DNA of 8,760 nucleotides. Origin: an uncultured Flavobacteriaceae bacterium (lineage in GTDB: Bacteria; Bacteroidota; Bacteroidia; Flavobacteriales; Flavobacteriaceae). Below, piece after piece: positions 1-6,400 of this stretch (positions within the stretch are counted from its first letter, which is position 1; each line of letters starts with the position of its first letter). Made by a program: the position numbers and the translations under genes. The stretch covers positions 1-8,760 of the forward strand of contig CALZKX010000381.1 in NCBI GenBank assembly GCA_945788155.1, written 5' to 3'. The notes under the pieces were generated by a model. That model saw only the letters and a program-made list of their open reading frames with translations, made no database searches and had not been told where the DNA came from.

Positions 1-36
1 ATAGTTGAAGAATTTTTAAAACAATTACAAAAATAG
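1..36 (+). CDS. 3' end of the upstream gene, probably murE (UDP-MurNAc-tripeptide ligase), partial
   Basis: Frame 1 reads IVEEFLKQLQK and then a TAG stop at 34-36, so only 11 codons of this gene lie in the window. The tail is short, charged and helix-like, which fits the C-terminus of a Mur ligase but is not diagnostic. The identity rests on context: in Flavobacteriia the gene directly upstream of mraY in the dcw cluster is normally murE, with murF located elsewhere. In gammaproteobacteria that position is held by murF, so murF is the main alternative. The last codons also resemble the spacer repeat that follows (2-27 compared with 52-79), so the very end of the protein may have been altered by duplication. 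Confidence 0.55.
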   Translation: MVEEFLKQLQK

Positions 37-79
37 ATGTCATTCTAAGCGTAGTCGAAGAATTTCAATAAAACAATTA
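2..79. repeat. Imperfect direct repeat spanning the murE end and the mraY leader
   Basis: Positions 2-27 and 52-79 can be aligned. Both copies begin TAGT(T/C)GAAGAATTT, a 14-base block with one mismatch. Both end with the identical 10-base block AAAACAATTA, and they differ between the blocks by TT compared with CAAT. The offset is about 50 bases. The first copy is coding (last codons of the upstream gene), while the second lies in the spacer and runs to the base before the last A of the mraY leader. This could be a local duplication, or a chance match helped by the AT-rich composition. Confidence 0.45.
38..65. repeat. Dispersed intergenic repeat fragment (GTCATTC...GTCGAAGAAT type)
   Basis: The murE-mraY spacer contains TGTCATTCTAAGCG directly followed by TAGTCGAAGAATTT. 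From memory this is close to a short element that recurs between genes in many flavobacterial genomes, usually with GAGCG where this copy has AAGCG and GAATCT where it has GAATTT. It occupies most of the 44-base spacer and ends 15 bases before the mraY start. I see no coding potential or terminator-like T run. The family assignment needs a genome-wide count. Confidence 0.5.
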
Positions 80-80
80 A

Positions 81-1322
81 ATGTTATACTACCTATTTGA
101 ATATTTAGAAAAAGAATTTCAGTTTCCAGGAGCCTCCTTATTTGGGTATTTATCCTTTAGGGCAGCTATGGCAATTATTTTATCGTTGTTAATTTCTACT
201 ATTTATGGAAAACGTATCATTAGGTTTTTGCAAAAAAAGCAGGTTGGAGAAACCATTAGGGACTTAGGTCTTGAAGGTCAGGCGCAGAAAGCAGGAACGC
301 CAACAATGGGAGGATTAATAATAATATTAGCCACTTTAATTCCGGTATTATTATTAGCTAAACTTGATAACATTTATATCATCTTATTGTTAATTACAAC
401 AGTTTGGATGGGAATTATTGGGTTTATCGATGATTATATTAAAAAATTTAAAAACGATAAAGAAGGTTTAAAAGGAAGATTTAAAATTTTGGGTCAAGTT
501 GGACTTGGTATTATAGTTGGAACAACGTTGTATTTTAATAATGATGTCACTATTAAAGAAAAACTTCCAATAGCACAACAGCAAGAATTATTGGCCAAAA
601 ACCCAAATATAGCTCCAGCTAAACTTTTTGAAGATGAAATAAAATCAACAAAAACAACCATTCCTTTTGTAAAAGGGAACGAGTTTGACTACGCAAGTTT
701 AATAACTTGGATAAGTCCTGCTTTAAAACCTTATGCTTGGGTAATTTTTATTCTTGCGGCAATTTTAATAATTGCAGCAGTATCAAATGGTGCAAATCTT
801 ACCGATGGAATCGATGGGCTTGCTGCTGGTACATCTGCAATAATAGTATTAACTCTTGGCATTTTTGCCTGGGTTTCTGGTAATATTATTTTCTCAGATT
901 ATCTCAACATTATGTATATACCTCGAGTAGAGGAAATTACCATATACATTGCAGCATTTGTTGGTGCGCTTATCGGATTTTTATGGTACAATACGTATCC
1001 AGCTCAAGTGTTTATGGGCGACACAGGAAGCTTGACCATTGGAGGGATTATAGCTGTAATAGCCATTGCAGTTCGTAAAGAGTGGTTAATCCCTCTGTTG
1101 TGCGGCATCTTTTTGGCTGAAAATTTATCAGTGATGTTGCAAGTAAGCTATTTCAAGTACACAAAGAAAAAATTTGGTAAAGGAAAGCGCATTTTTAAGA
1201 TGTCGCCTTTACATCATCATTATCAAAAATCAGGATATCATGAAAGTAAAATTGTAACACGTTTTTGGATTGTAGGCATATTGCTGGCCATTCTTTCCAT
1301 AGTGACATTGAAAATACGGTAA
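81..1322 (+). CDS. mraY: Phospho-N-acetylmuramoyl-pentapeptide-transferase (MraY)
   Basis: This integral inner-membrane enzyme transfers phospho-MurNAc-pentapeptide from UDP to undecaprenyl phosphate, making lipid I. The 413 residues contain about ten hydrophobic segments. Family signatures are all present: GTPTMGG at 72-78, the FIDDY aspartate pair D117/D118, NGANLTDGIDGLAAG at 236-250, WYNTYPAQVFMGDTGS at 302-317 with D314, and the HHH triad at 378-380 in PLHHHYQKSGYHESK. The usual ending, RFWIVG followed by TLKIR, is intact. The protein is about 50 residues longer than the 360-residue E. coli enzyme. Most of the excess is a hydrophilic insertion at about 152-194, which I recall as typical of Bacteroidota MraY. 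ATG at 81 gives the expected short N-terminal tail; the leader AATAAAACAATTAA is A-rich without a Shine-Dalgarno site. Spacers holding repeats lie on both sides of the gene. Confidence 0.98.
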   Translation: MLYYLFEYLEKEFQFPGASLFGYLSFRAAMAIILSLLISTIYGKRIIRFLQKKQVGETIRDLGLEGQAQKAGTPTMGGLIIILATLIPVLLLAKLDNIYIILLLITTVWMGIIGFIDDYIKKFKNDKEGLKGRFKILGQVGLGIIVGTTLYFNNDVTIKEKLPIAQQQELLAKNPNIAPAKLFEDEIKSTKTTIPFVKGNEFDYASLITWISPALKPYAWVIFILAAILIIAAVSNGANLTDGIDGLAAGTSAIIVLTLGIFAWVSGNIIFSDYLNIMYIPRVEEITIYIAAFVGALIGFLWYNTYPAQVFMGDTGSLTIGGIIAVIAIAVRKEWLIPLLCGIFLAENLSVMLQVSYFKYTKKKFGKGKRIFKMSPLHHHYQKSGYHESKIVTRFWIVGILLAILSIVTLKIR

Positions 1323-1325
1323 CAA

Positions 1326-1345
1326 ATTCCTGAGAAGGCAGGAAT
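1326..1345. repeat. Hairpin-forming repeat between mraY and murD
   Basis: Three bases after the mraY stop, ATTCCTG (1326-1332) and CAGGAAT (1339-1345) form a perfect 7-bp inverted repeat around the loop AGAAGG. The 3' arm ends 8 bases before the murD ATG. The sequence resembles the ATTCCTGCGAAGGCAGGAAT palindromes that I remember as abundant between genes in Flavobacteriia. No T run follows, so I do not call it an intrinsic terminator. Because it lies just upstream of the start codon, it could influence ribosome access, but this is inference only. Confidence 0.65.
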
Positions 1346-1353
1346 CTTATGAA

Positions 1354-2757
1354 ATGAGAACGAAAAACGAAAAGAATACCCATAACAGTGAGAAGTCCTT
1401 CCCTTCTGGGGAAGGATTTAGGAAGGGGCTTTTAGTCATATTAGGAGGAGGAGAAAGTGGAGTAGGAACTGCACTTTTAGGAAAGGAAAAAGGATATGAG
1501 GTATTTGTTTCTGATAAAGCAAAAATTAAAGAAAAATATAAAGAAGTTCTTATACATAATGAGATTGAATGGGAAGAAGAAGCACATACCGAGTCTAAGA
1601 TTCTAAATGCTGATGTCGTAATGAAAAGCCCTGGAATTCCAGATAAAGTGGCTTTAGTTAAAAAGTTGATAGCAAACAATATTTCTGTCATTTCTGAAAT
1701 TGAGTTCGCATCGCAATTTACTAAAGCGAATATTATTGGAATAACAGGAAGCAATGGTAAAACAACTACAACAATGTGGACGCATTACATCCTCAAACAA
1801 GGAGGTTTAAAGGTGGCGATGGCTGGAAACATTGGTGATAGTTTTGCAAAACAAGTGTTGAATACAAATTACGAGCATTTTGTTTTAGAGCTTAGTAGTT
1901 TTCAACTAGATGGTATTAAAACATTTAGACCACACATTGCCATTATTACAAACATTTCTCCTGATCATTTAGATAGATACGATTATAAGTTTGAAAACTA
2001 TATCGCTTCTAAGTTTAGGATAGCAATGAACCAAGCTAAAGACGATTACTTGATTTATGATGCCGATGACGAAGAAATCGTAAACTATCTAGAAACACAT
2101 CAAGTTCAATCCACATTATTGCCATTTTCATTAACAAAGAAACTGGAGCAAGGAGCTTATTTAGAAAACAACAACATAAAAATAACAATAGATAATAGCC
2201 AAATAATTATGCCAACAGCAAACATAGCTTTAGAGGGAAAACACAATATTAAAAATGCAATGGCAGCTTCAACAGTTGCACACTTGCTTAAAATTAGAAG
2301 CAGCACCTTGCGTGAAAGCCTAGAAAATTTTCAAGGCGCAGAACATCGTTTAGAGAATGTATTGCGAATCAATAAGGTTCAATATATAAACGATTCAAAG
2401 GCAACCAATGTTAATGCAACATATTTTGCTTTAGAAAGTATGGAAGCACCAACTGTATGGATTGTAGGAGGAGAAGATAAAGGAAACGACTATAAGCAAC
2501 TTTTTCCGTTTGTAAATGAAAAAGTAAAAGCCATTATATGCTTAGGAGTAAACAACACTAAGCTTTATGAGGCATTTGGTAATATGGTTGATGTTATTGT
2601 AGAAACGCAATTTATGAGCGAAGCAGTTAAAATTGCATATAAAATTGCTGAATCTGGCGATAATGTGTTGTTGTCACCAGCTTGTGCAAGCTTTGATTTG
2701 TTTGAAAATTATGAAGATAGAGGACGTCAATTTAAAAATGCAGTAAGAAAACTATAA
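1354..2757 (+). CDS. murD: UDP-N-acetylmuramoylalanine--D-glutamate ligase (MurD), with a repeat-derived N-terminal extension
   Basis: This cytoplasmic ATP-dependent ligase adds D-Glu to UDP-MurNAc-L-Ala. Of its 467 residues, the recognisable protein starts at about residue 26 with LLVILGGGESGVG, the N-terminal UDP-binding domain. The central ATPase domain has the P-loop GITGSNGKTTTT (129-140), ELSSFQL (179-185), NISPDHLDRY (200-209) and KHN (296-298). The C-terminal domain has EHRLE (330-334), DSKATN (347-352), VGGEDKG (371-377) and SPACASFDLF (441-450). Without the first 25 residues the length is about 442, close to the 438 of E. coli. Those 25 residues are hydrophilic, and residues 14-25 come from the palindromic repeat at 1393-1430. 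No ATG, GTG or TTG lies in frame between 1354 and the start of the conserved domain, so ATG 1354 is the only usable start. The stop shares one base with the ftsW start (TAATG). Confidence 0.96.
   Translation: MRTKNEKNTHNSEKSFPSGEGFRKGLLVILGGGESGVGTALLGKEKGYEVFVSDKAKIKEKYKEVLIHNEIEWEEEAHTESKILNADVVMKSPGIPDKVALVKKLIANNISVISEIEFASQFTKANIIGITGSNGKTTTTMWTHYILKQGGLKVAMAGNIGDSFAKQVLNTNYEHFVLELSSFQLDGIKTFRPHIAIITNISPDHLDRYDYKFENYIASKFRIAMNQAKDDYLIYDADDEEIVNYLETHQVQSTLLPFSLTKKLEQGAYLENNNIKITIDNSQIIMPTANIALEGKHNIKNAMAASTVAHLLKIRSSTLRESLENFQGAEHRLENVLRINKVQYINDSKATNVNATYFALESMEAPTVWIVGGEDKGNDYKQLFPFVNEKVKAIICLGVNNTKLYEAFGNMVDVIVETQFMSEAVKIAYKIAESGDNVLLSPACASFDLFENYEDRGRQFKNAVRKL
1393..1430. repeat. Palindromic repeat read through in the 5' end of murD
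   Basis: TCCTTCCC (1396-1403) and GGGAAGGA (1409-1416) form a perfect 8-bp inverted repeat around the loop TTCTG. A third, related half, GGAAGGGG, lies at 1421-1428. The local composition (C/G-rich arms) is unlike the AT-rich surroundings. It matches my recollection of flavobacterial repeats of the form CCCTTC-TGGGG-AAGG-ATTTAGG-AGGGG, which when translated give peptides such as PSGEG. Here it encodes MurD residues 14-25 in frame. The element's true boundaries cannot be set from one copy. Confidence 0.6.
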
Positions 2758-3953
2758 TGCAATTAATATTTAACAATTTAAAAGGAGATCGGTTAATTTG
2801 GGCTATTGCGGCGTTGCTCGCAATATTCTCGTTCCTTCCTGTTTATAGTGCTGCCAGTAATTTGGCGTATATAAGTGGCGACGGAAACACCTTCAATTAT
2901 TTTGTTAAACATTTTGTGCATCTGTTTCTGGGTTTTGCAATTATATATGGTGTACATAAAGTACCATATAGATATTTTCGAGGACTTTCCATGGTAATGA
3001 TTCCTGTGATATTAGTACTGTTGACTGCTACAATGTTTCAGCCAGAAACCACCGAAAGTTTAACCAATGCCAAACGCTGGATAAAAGTACCAATAGTTGG
3101 TTTTACCTTTCAGCCATCAACCCTAGCATCAATAGTGTTAATGGTGTATGTGGCAAGATATTTATCTAAAATTAAAGATAAAAAAGTTACATTTAAAGAA
3201 ACCATTTTACCGCTTTGGTTCCCAGTATTTTTAGTACTGGTATTAATACTGCCTGCCAATTTATCAACTACTGCAATCATTTTTACAATGGTTATGGCGT
3301 TGGCTTTTATGGGAGGTTACCCTATTAAATATTTGGTATTGATTCTGTTGTCCGGAATTGCAGCTTTTGCAGTATTTGTTTTAATAGCAAAGGCATTTCC
3401 CGATGCAATGCCAAATCGTGTAGATACTTGGACAAGTAGAATAGAAAATTTCGCAAATGGCGAAGATACAGAGGCTGACTATCAAATTGAAAAAGCTAAA
3501 ATGGCTATTGCCTCAGGCGGAATACAAGGTTTGGGTCCTGGAAAAAGTAACCAAAAAAACTTTTTACCACAGTCATCTTCCGATTTTATTTTTGCCATCA
3601 TAGTAGAAGAGTATGGCTTGATAGGAGGACTGTTTTTAATGACATTATACTTATTGCTGTTGTTTAGAATAGTGATAGCATCACATAAAGCCGACACCAT
3701 TTTCGGTAAACTTTTAGTAATAGGAGTTGGGATTCCAATAGTATTTCAAGCATTAATAAATATGGCTGTGGCTGTAGAACTGTTTCCAGTTACTGGTCAA
3801 ACACTCCCATTAATAAGTAGTGGAGGAACTTCTATTTGGATTACCAGTTTGGCCATTGGAATAATACTTAGCGTAAGCGCACGAAGGCAAGAAATAAAAG
3901 AACAAGAAGAACGTGAAGACAATCCGCTTGAAATTTTAAGTGAAACAATATAA
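2757..3953 (+). CDS. ftsW: Septal peptidoglycan glycosyltransferase FtsW (SEDS family)
   Basis: FtsW is the SEDS-family polymerase that links lipid II into glycan strands at the division septum, together with a class B penicillin-binding protein. The 398 residues hold about ten membrane segments. Recognisable SEDS features are NAKRWI (104-109), FQPS (118-121), a long extracytoplasmic loop (about 213-275) with YQIEKAKMAIASGG, and SSDFIFAIIVEEYG. D276 in this last motif aligns with the proposed catalytic Asp (D297 of E. coli FtsW). The family ending TGQTLPLISSGGTS is at 346-359. The motif usually written PDLGT appears as ANLSTT (167-172), which I believe is a Bacteroidota variant. The C-terminus is a short acidic cytoplasmic tail. 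RodA is the paralogue to exclude; the position between murD and murG favours FtsW. The ATG overlaps the murD stop by one base, and the stop abuts murG (TAAATG), so translation is probably coupled. Confidence 0.96.
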   Translation: MQLIFNNLKGDRLIWAIAALLAIFSFLPVYSAASNLAYISGDGNTFNYFVKHFVHLFLGFAIIYGVHKVPYRYFRGLSMVMIPVILVLLTATMFQPETTESLTNAKRWIKVPIVGFTFQPSTLASIVLMVYVARYLSKIKDKKVTFKETILPLWFPVFLVLVLILPANLSTTAIIFTMVMALAFMGGYPIKYLVLILLSGIAAFAVFVLIAKAFPDAMPNRVDTWTSRIENFANGEDTEADYQIEKAKMAIASGGIQGLGPGKSNQKNFLPQSSSDFIFAIIVEEYGLIGGLFLMTLYLLLLFRIVIASHKADTIFGKLLVIGVGIPIVFQALINMAVAVELFPVTGQTLPLISSGGTSIWITSLAIGIILSVSARRQEIKEQEEREDNPLEILSETI

Positions 3954-5051
3954 ATGAGCAACTATAAAATCATATTATCTGGAGGTGGTACAGGAGGACA
4001 TATTTATCCTGCCATTTCTATTGCCAACGAGTTAAAACAGCGTTATCCAAATGCTGAGTTTTTATTTGTTGGCGCAAAAGATAAAATGGAAATGGAAAAA
4101 GTACCTCAAGCAGGATATAATATTGAAGGTTTATGGATTTCTGGAATTCAACGAAAATTGACTTTTAAAAACCTATCATTTCCATTTAAGCTCATTAGTA
4201 GTTTGTTAAGGTCTCGAAAAATAATTAAGCAATTTAAACCTGATGTGGCTATTGGTACAGGAGGTTTTGCCAGTGGTCCATTATTGCAAGTGGCAACTTC
4301 AAAAGGTATTCCAAGTCTCATACAAGAGCAGAATTCCTATCCAGGAATCACCAATAAAATACTATCTAAAAAAGCTAATAAAATTTGTGTTGCTTATGAT
4401 GGTTTAGAACGATTTTTTCCTGAGCATAAAATAGTTAAAACAGGAAATCCTGTAAGACAAGATTTACTAAGCTTAGATAACAAATCTATTAAAGCTAAAG
4501 ACTTTTTTAATTTAAAACATAATAAAATCACATTACTTGTTTTAGGAGGTAGTTTGGGTGCAAGACGCATTAATGAGCTAATAGTAAAAAAACTTGATTT
4601 TTTTCAAGAGCAAAATGTTCAAATTATTTGGCAATGCGGAAAGTTGTACAGTCAAGAATATAAAATTTATGACGATATAAAAGATGTACAGGTTCATGCG
4701 TTTTTAAATAGAATGGATATGGCTTATGCTGCTGCAGATATAATTATTTCTAGAGCAGGCGCAAGTTCGGTGTCTGAGTTATGTATTGTTGCAAAACCAG
4801 TAATATTCATTCCTTCGCCAAATGTTGCCGAAGATCATCAAACAAAAAACGCCAATGCTGTTGTTGAAAAAGATGGCGCAATTTTAATTAAAGAAGCAGA
4901 TTTAGATGTCGATTTTGAAAATAAATTTTCGCTGTTAAACAGCTCAAAAGAAAAACAAGAATTGTTAAGTAATAATATTAAAAAATTAGCATTGGTAAAT
5001 GCAACTAAAGATATAGCGGACGAACTAGAAAAACTTTTAAAAAGTAAATGA
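3954..5051 (+). CDS. murG: UDP-GlcNAc:lipid I N-acetylglucosaminyltransferase (MurG)
   Basis: MurG is a peripheral, cytoplasmic-face glycosyltransferase of GT-B fold (family GT28) that adds GlcNAc to lipid I, giving lipid II. At 365 residues it is close to the 355 of E. coli. The N-terminal acceptor domain shows the glycine-rich loop LSGGGTGGHIYPA (8-20), GTGGFASGP (101-109) and QEQNSYPG (124-131). GNPVR (164-168) precedes the C-terminal domain, which has LGGSLGARRIN (197-207) and the UDP-GlcNAc site SRAGASSVSE (266-275), including the conserved Glu at 275. VAEDHQTKNA (291-300) corresponds to the QQ/N-A region in other MurG proteins. The start directly follows the ftsW stop with no intervening base, and the TGA overlaps the murC ATG (ATGA), which suggests translational coupling on both sides. 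Confidence 0.98.
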   Translation: MSNYKIILSGGGTGGHIYPAISIANELKQRYPNAEFLFVGAKDKMEMEKVPQAGYNIEGLWISGIQRKLTFKNLSFPFKLISSLLRSRKIIKQFKPDVAIGTGGFASGPLLQVATSKGIPSLIQEQNSYPGITNKILSKKANKICVAYDGLERFFPEHKIVKTGNPVRQDLLSLDNKSIKAKDFFNLKHNKITLLVLGGSLGARRINELIVKKLDFFQEQNVQIIWQCGKLYSQEYKIYDDIKDVQVHAFLNRMDMAYAAADIIISRAGASSVSELCIVAKPVIFIPSPNVAEDHQTKNANAVVEKDGAILIKEADLDVDFENKFSLLNSSKEKQELLSNNIKKLALVNATKDIADELEKLLKSK

Positions 5052-6400
5052 ATTTAAACTGCACACATAATATCTATTTTATTGGCATTGGTGGCATTGG
5101 TATGAGTGCCCTTGCAAGATATTTTGTAGCTCAAGGAAAGCATGTTGCTGGTTATGATAAAACTAAAACTGAAATTACAAATAATTTAGAAGCGTTAGGG
5201 ATAGAAATTCATTTTGAGGATACTATTAATAACATTTCTAAATCTTTTTTAAATCCTGAAAAAACCCTTGTGGTTTATACGCCTGCAATTCCAAAAGGCC
5301 ATAGTGAGTTAAACTACTTTTTAAATAATAATTTTAAAGTTTTAAAACGCTCACAAGTATTGGGTTTAATTACCAAAGACACCTATTGTTTAGCAATTGC
5401 AGGAACACATGGTAAAACAACTACATCAAGTATTTTAGGGCATTTACTGGCACAATGTGGTGTGGAAGTCACAGCGTTTTTGGGAGGAATTTCAGAAAAC
5501 TATAATTCCAATCTTATTTTAAAAGGGAGTAAAGTGTCGGTAGTTGAAGCTGATGAATTTGACCGCTCGTTTTTAACATTATCTCCAGATTTAGCTTGTA
5601 TAACATCAATGGATGCCGATCATTTAGATATCTATGGAAAAGCAGAAGCTTTACAAGATGCCTTTAAAGATTTTACAAAAAGATTAAAACCAAACGGAAA
5701 ACTGTTTGTAAAAAAAGGTTTGCCAATTAATGGAATCACTTATGCTGTTAATGAAGATGCAGATTATTCAGCAATAAACATTAGAATTAAAGAGGGAAGC
5801 TATGTGTTTGATGTAAAAACACCTAGTCAACATATTAAAGATATTTTATTTAACCTACCAGGTAGACACAATTTGTCGAATGCATTAATAGCGCTGGCAA
5901 TGGCTATAGAATTAGGTTGCGCTCCTTATAGCCTTGCCAGCGCATTAGCATCTTACAAAGGTGTAAAGCGTAGGTTTACTTATCAAATAAAAACAGAAGA
6001 GTTGGTTTTTATAGACGATTATGCACATCATCCAGAAGAGATAAACGCTGTGCATCAAGCAGTAAGAGAAATGTATCCAACAAAAGAGGTGTTAGTTGTT
6101 TTTCAACCACATTTGTTTAGTAGAACAAGGGATTTTATTGATGAATTTGCTTCAAGCTTATCACAATTTGACAGCATATTGCTATTAGAGATTTATCCAG
6201 CAAGGGAATTGCCAATTGAAGGCGTTAATGCAAGTTGGTTGTTAAATAAAATTAACAACCCAAACAAAGCTTTAATAAAAAAAGAAAATATTGTTTCAGA
6301 AATTAAAAAAAGCAGTGCACAAGTTATTATTACCCTTGGCGCTGGAGATATAGGAGTAGAGGTTGAACATATTAAAGAACAATTAAGTATTGCGAGTTAA
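5048..6400 (+). CDS. murC: UDP-N-acetylmuramate--L-alanine ligase (MurC)
   Basis: MurC is the cytoplasmic ATP-dependent ligase that adds L-Ala to UDP-MurNAc, the first peptide step of muropeptide synthesis. In order along its 450 residues: the dinucleotide-like UDP-binding loop FIGIGGIGMSALA (11-23), the P-loop AGTHGKTTTSS (118-128), EADEFDRSF (167-175), SMDADHLDIYG (187-197), LPGRHNLSNAL (270-280), KRRF (307-310), DDYAHHPEE (323-331), FQPHLFSRTRDF (352-363) and LGAGDIG (430-436). DDYAHHP together with HGKTTTSS marks MurC and separates it from the related recycling ligase Mpl. It is about 40 residues shorter than E. coli MurC (491), with no missing motif. The start overlaps the murG stop as ATGA, and the 3' end overlaps ftsQ by 11 bases. 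There is no ddl or murB between murC and ftsQ, unlike the proteobacterial cluster. Confidence 0.98.
   Translation: MNLNCTHNIYFIGIGGIGMSALARYFVAQGKHVAGYDKTKTEITNNLEALGIEIHFEDTINNISKSFLNPEKTLVVYTPAIPKGHSELNYFLNNNFKVLKRSQVLGLITKDTYCLAIAGTHGKTTTSSILGHLLAQCGVEVTAFLGGISENYNSNLILKGSKVSVVEADEFDRSFLTLSPDLACITSMDADHLDIYGKAEALQDAFKDFTKRLKPNGKLFVKKGLPINGITYAVNEDADYSAINIRIKEGSYVFDVKTPSQHIKDILFNLPGRHNLSNALIALAMAIELGCAPYSLASALASYKGVKRRFTYQIKTEELVFIDDYAHHPEEINAVHQAVREMYPTKEVLVVFQPHLFSRTRDFIDEFASSLSQFDSILLLEIYPARELPIEGVNASWLLNKINNPNKALIKKENIVSEIKKSSAQVIITLGAGDIGVEVEHIKEQLSIAS

Noticed and set aside
1326..1350. Intrinsic terminator after mraY
   Set aside because: The 7-bp stem is not followed by a T run (CTTATGAAAT follows), and termination here would cut off the essential downstream genes.
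1347..1754. Open frame of 135 codons on the - strand opposite the murD 5' end
   Set aside because: It is the shadow of murD: low-complexity Ser/Phe/Ile-rich translation, no family motif, and the + strand here has clear MurD motifs including the P-loop.
5078..5108. Short tandem repeat ATTGGCATTGGTGGCATTGG
   Set aside because: It encodes the glycine-rich IGIGGIG nucleotide-binding loop of MurC; the repetition follows from the protein motif.
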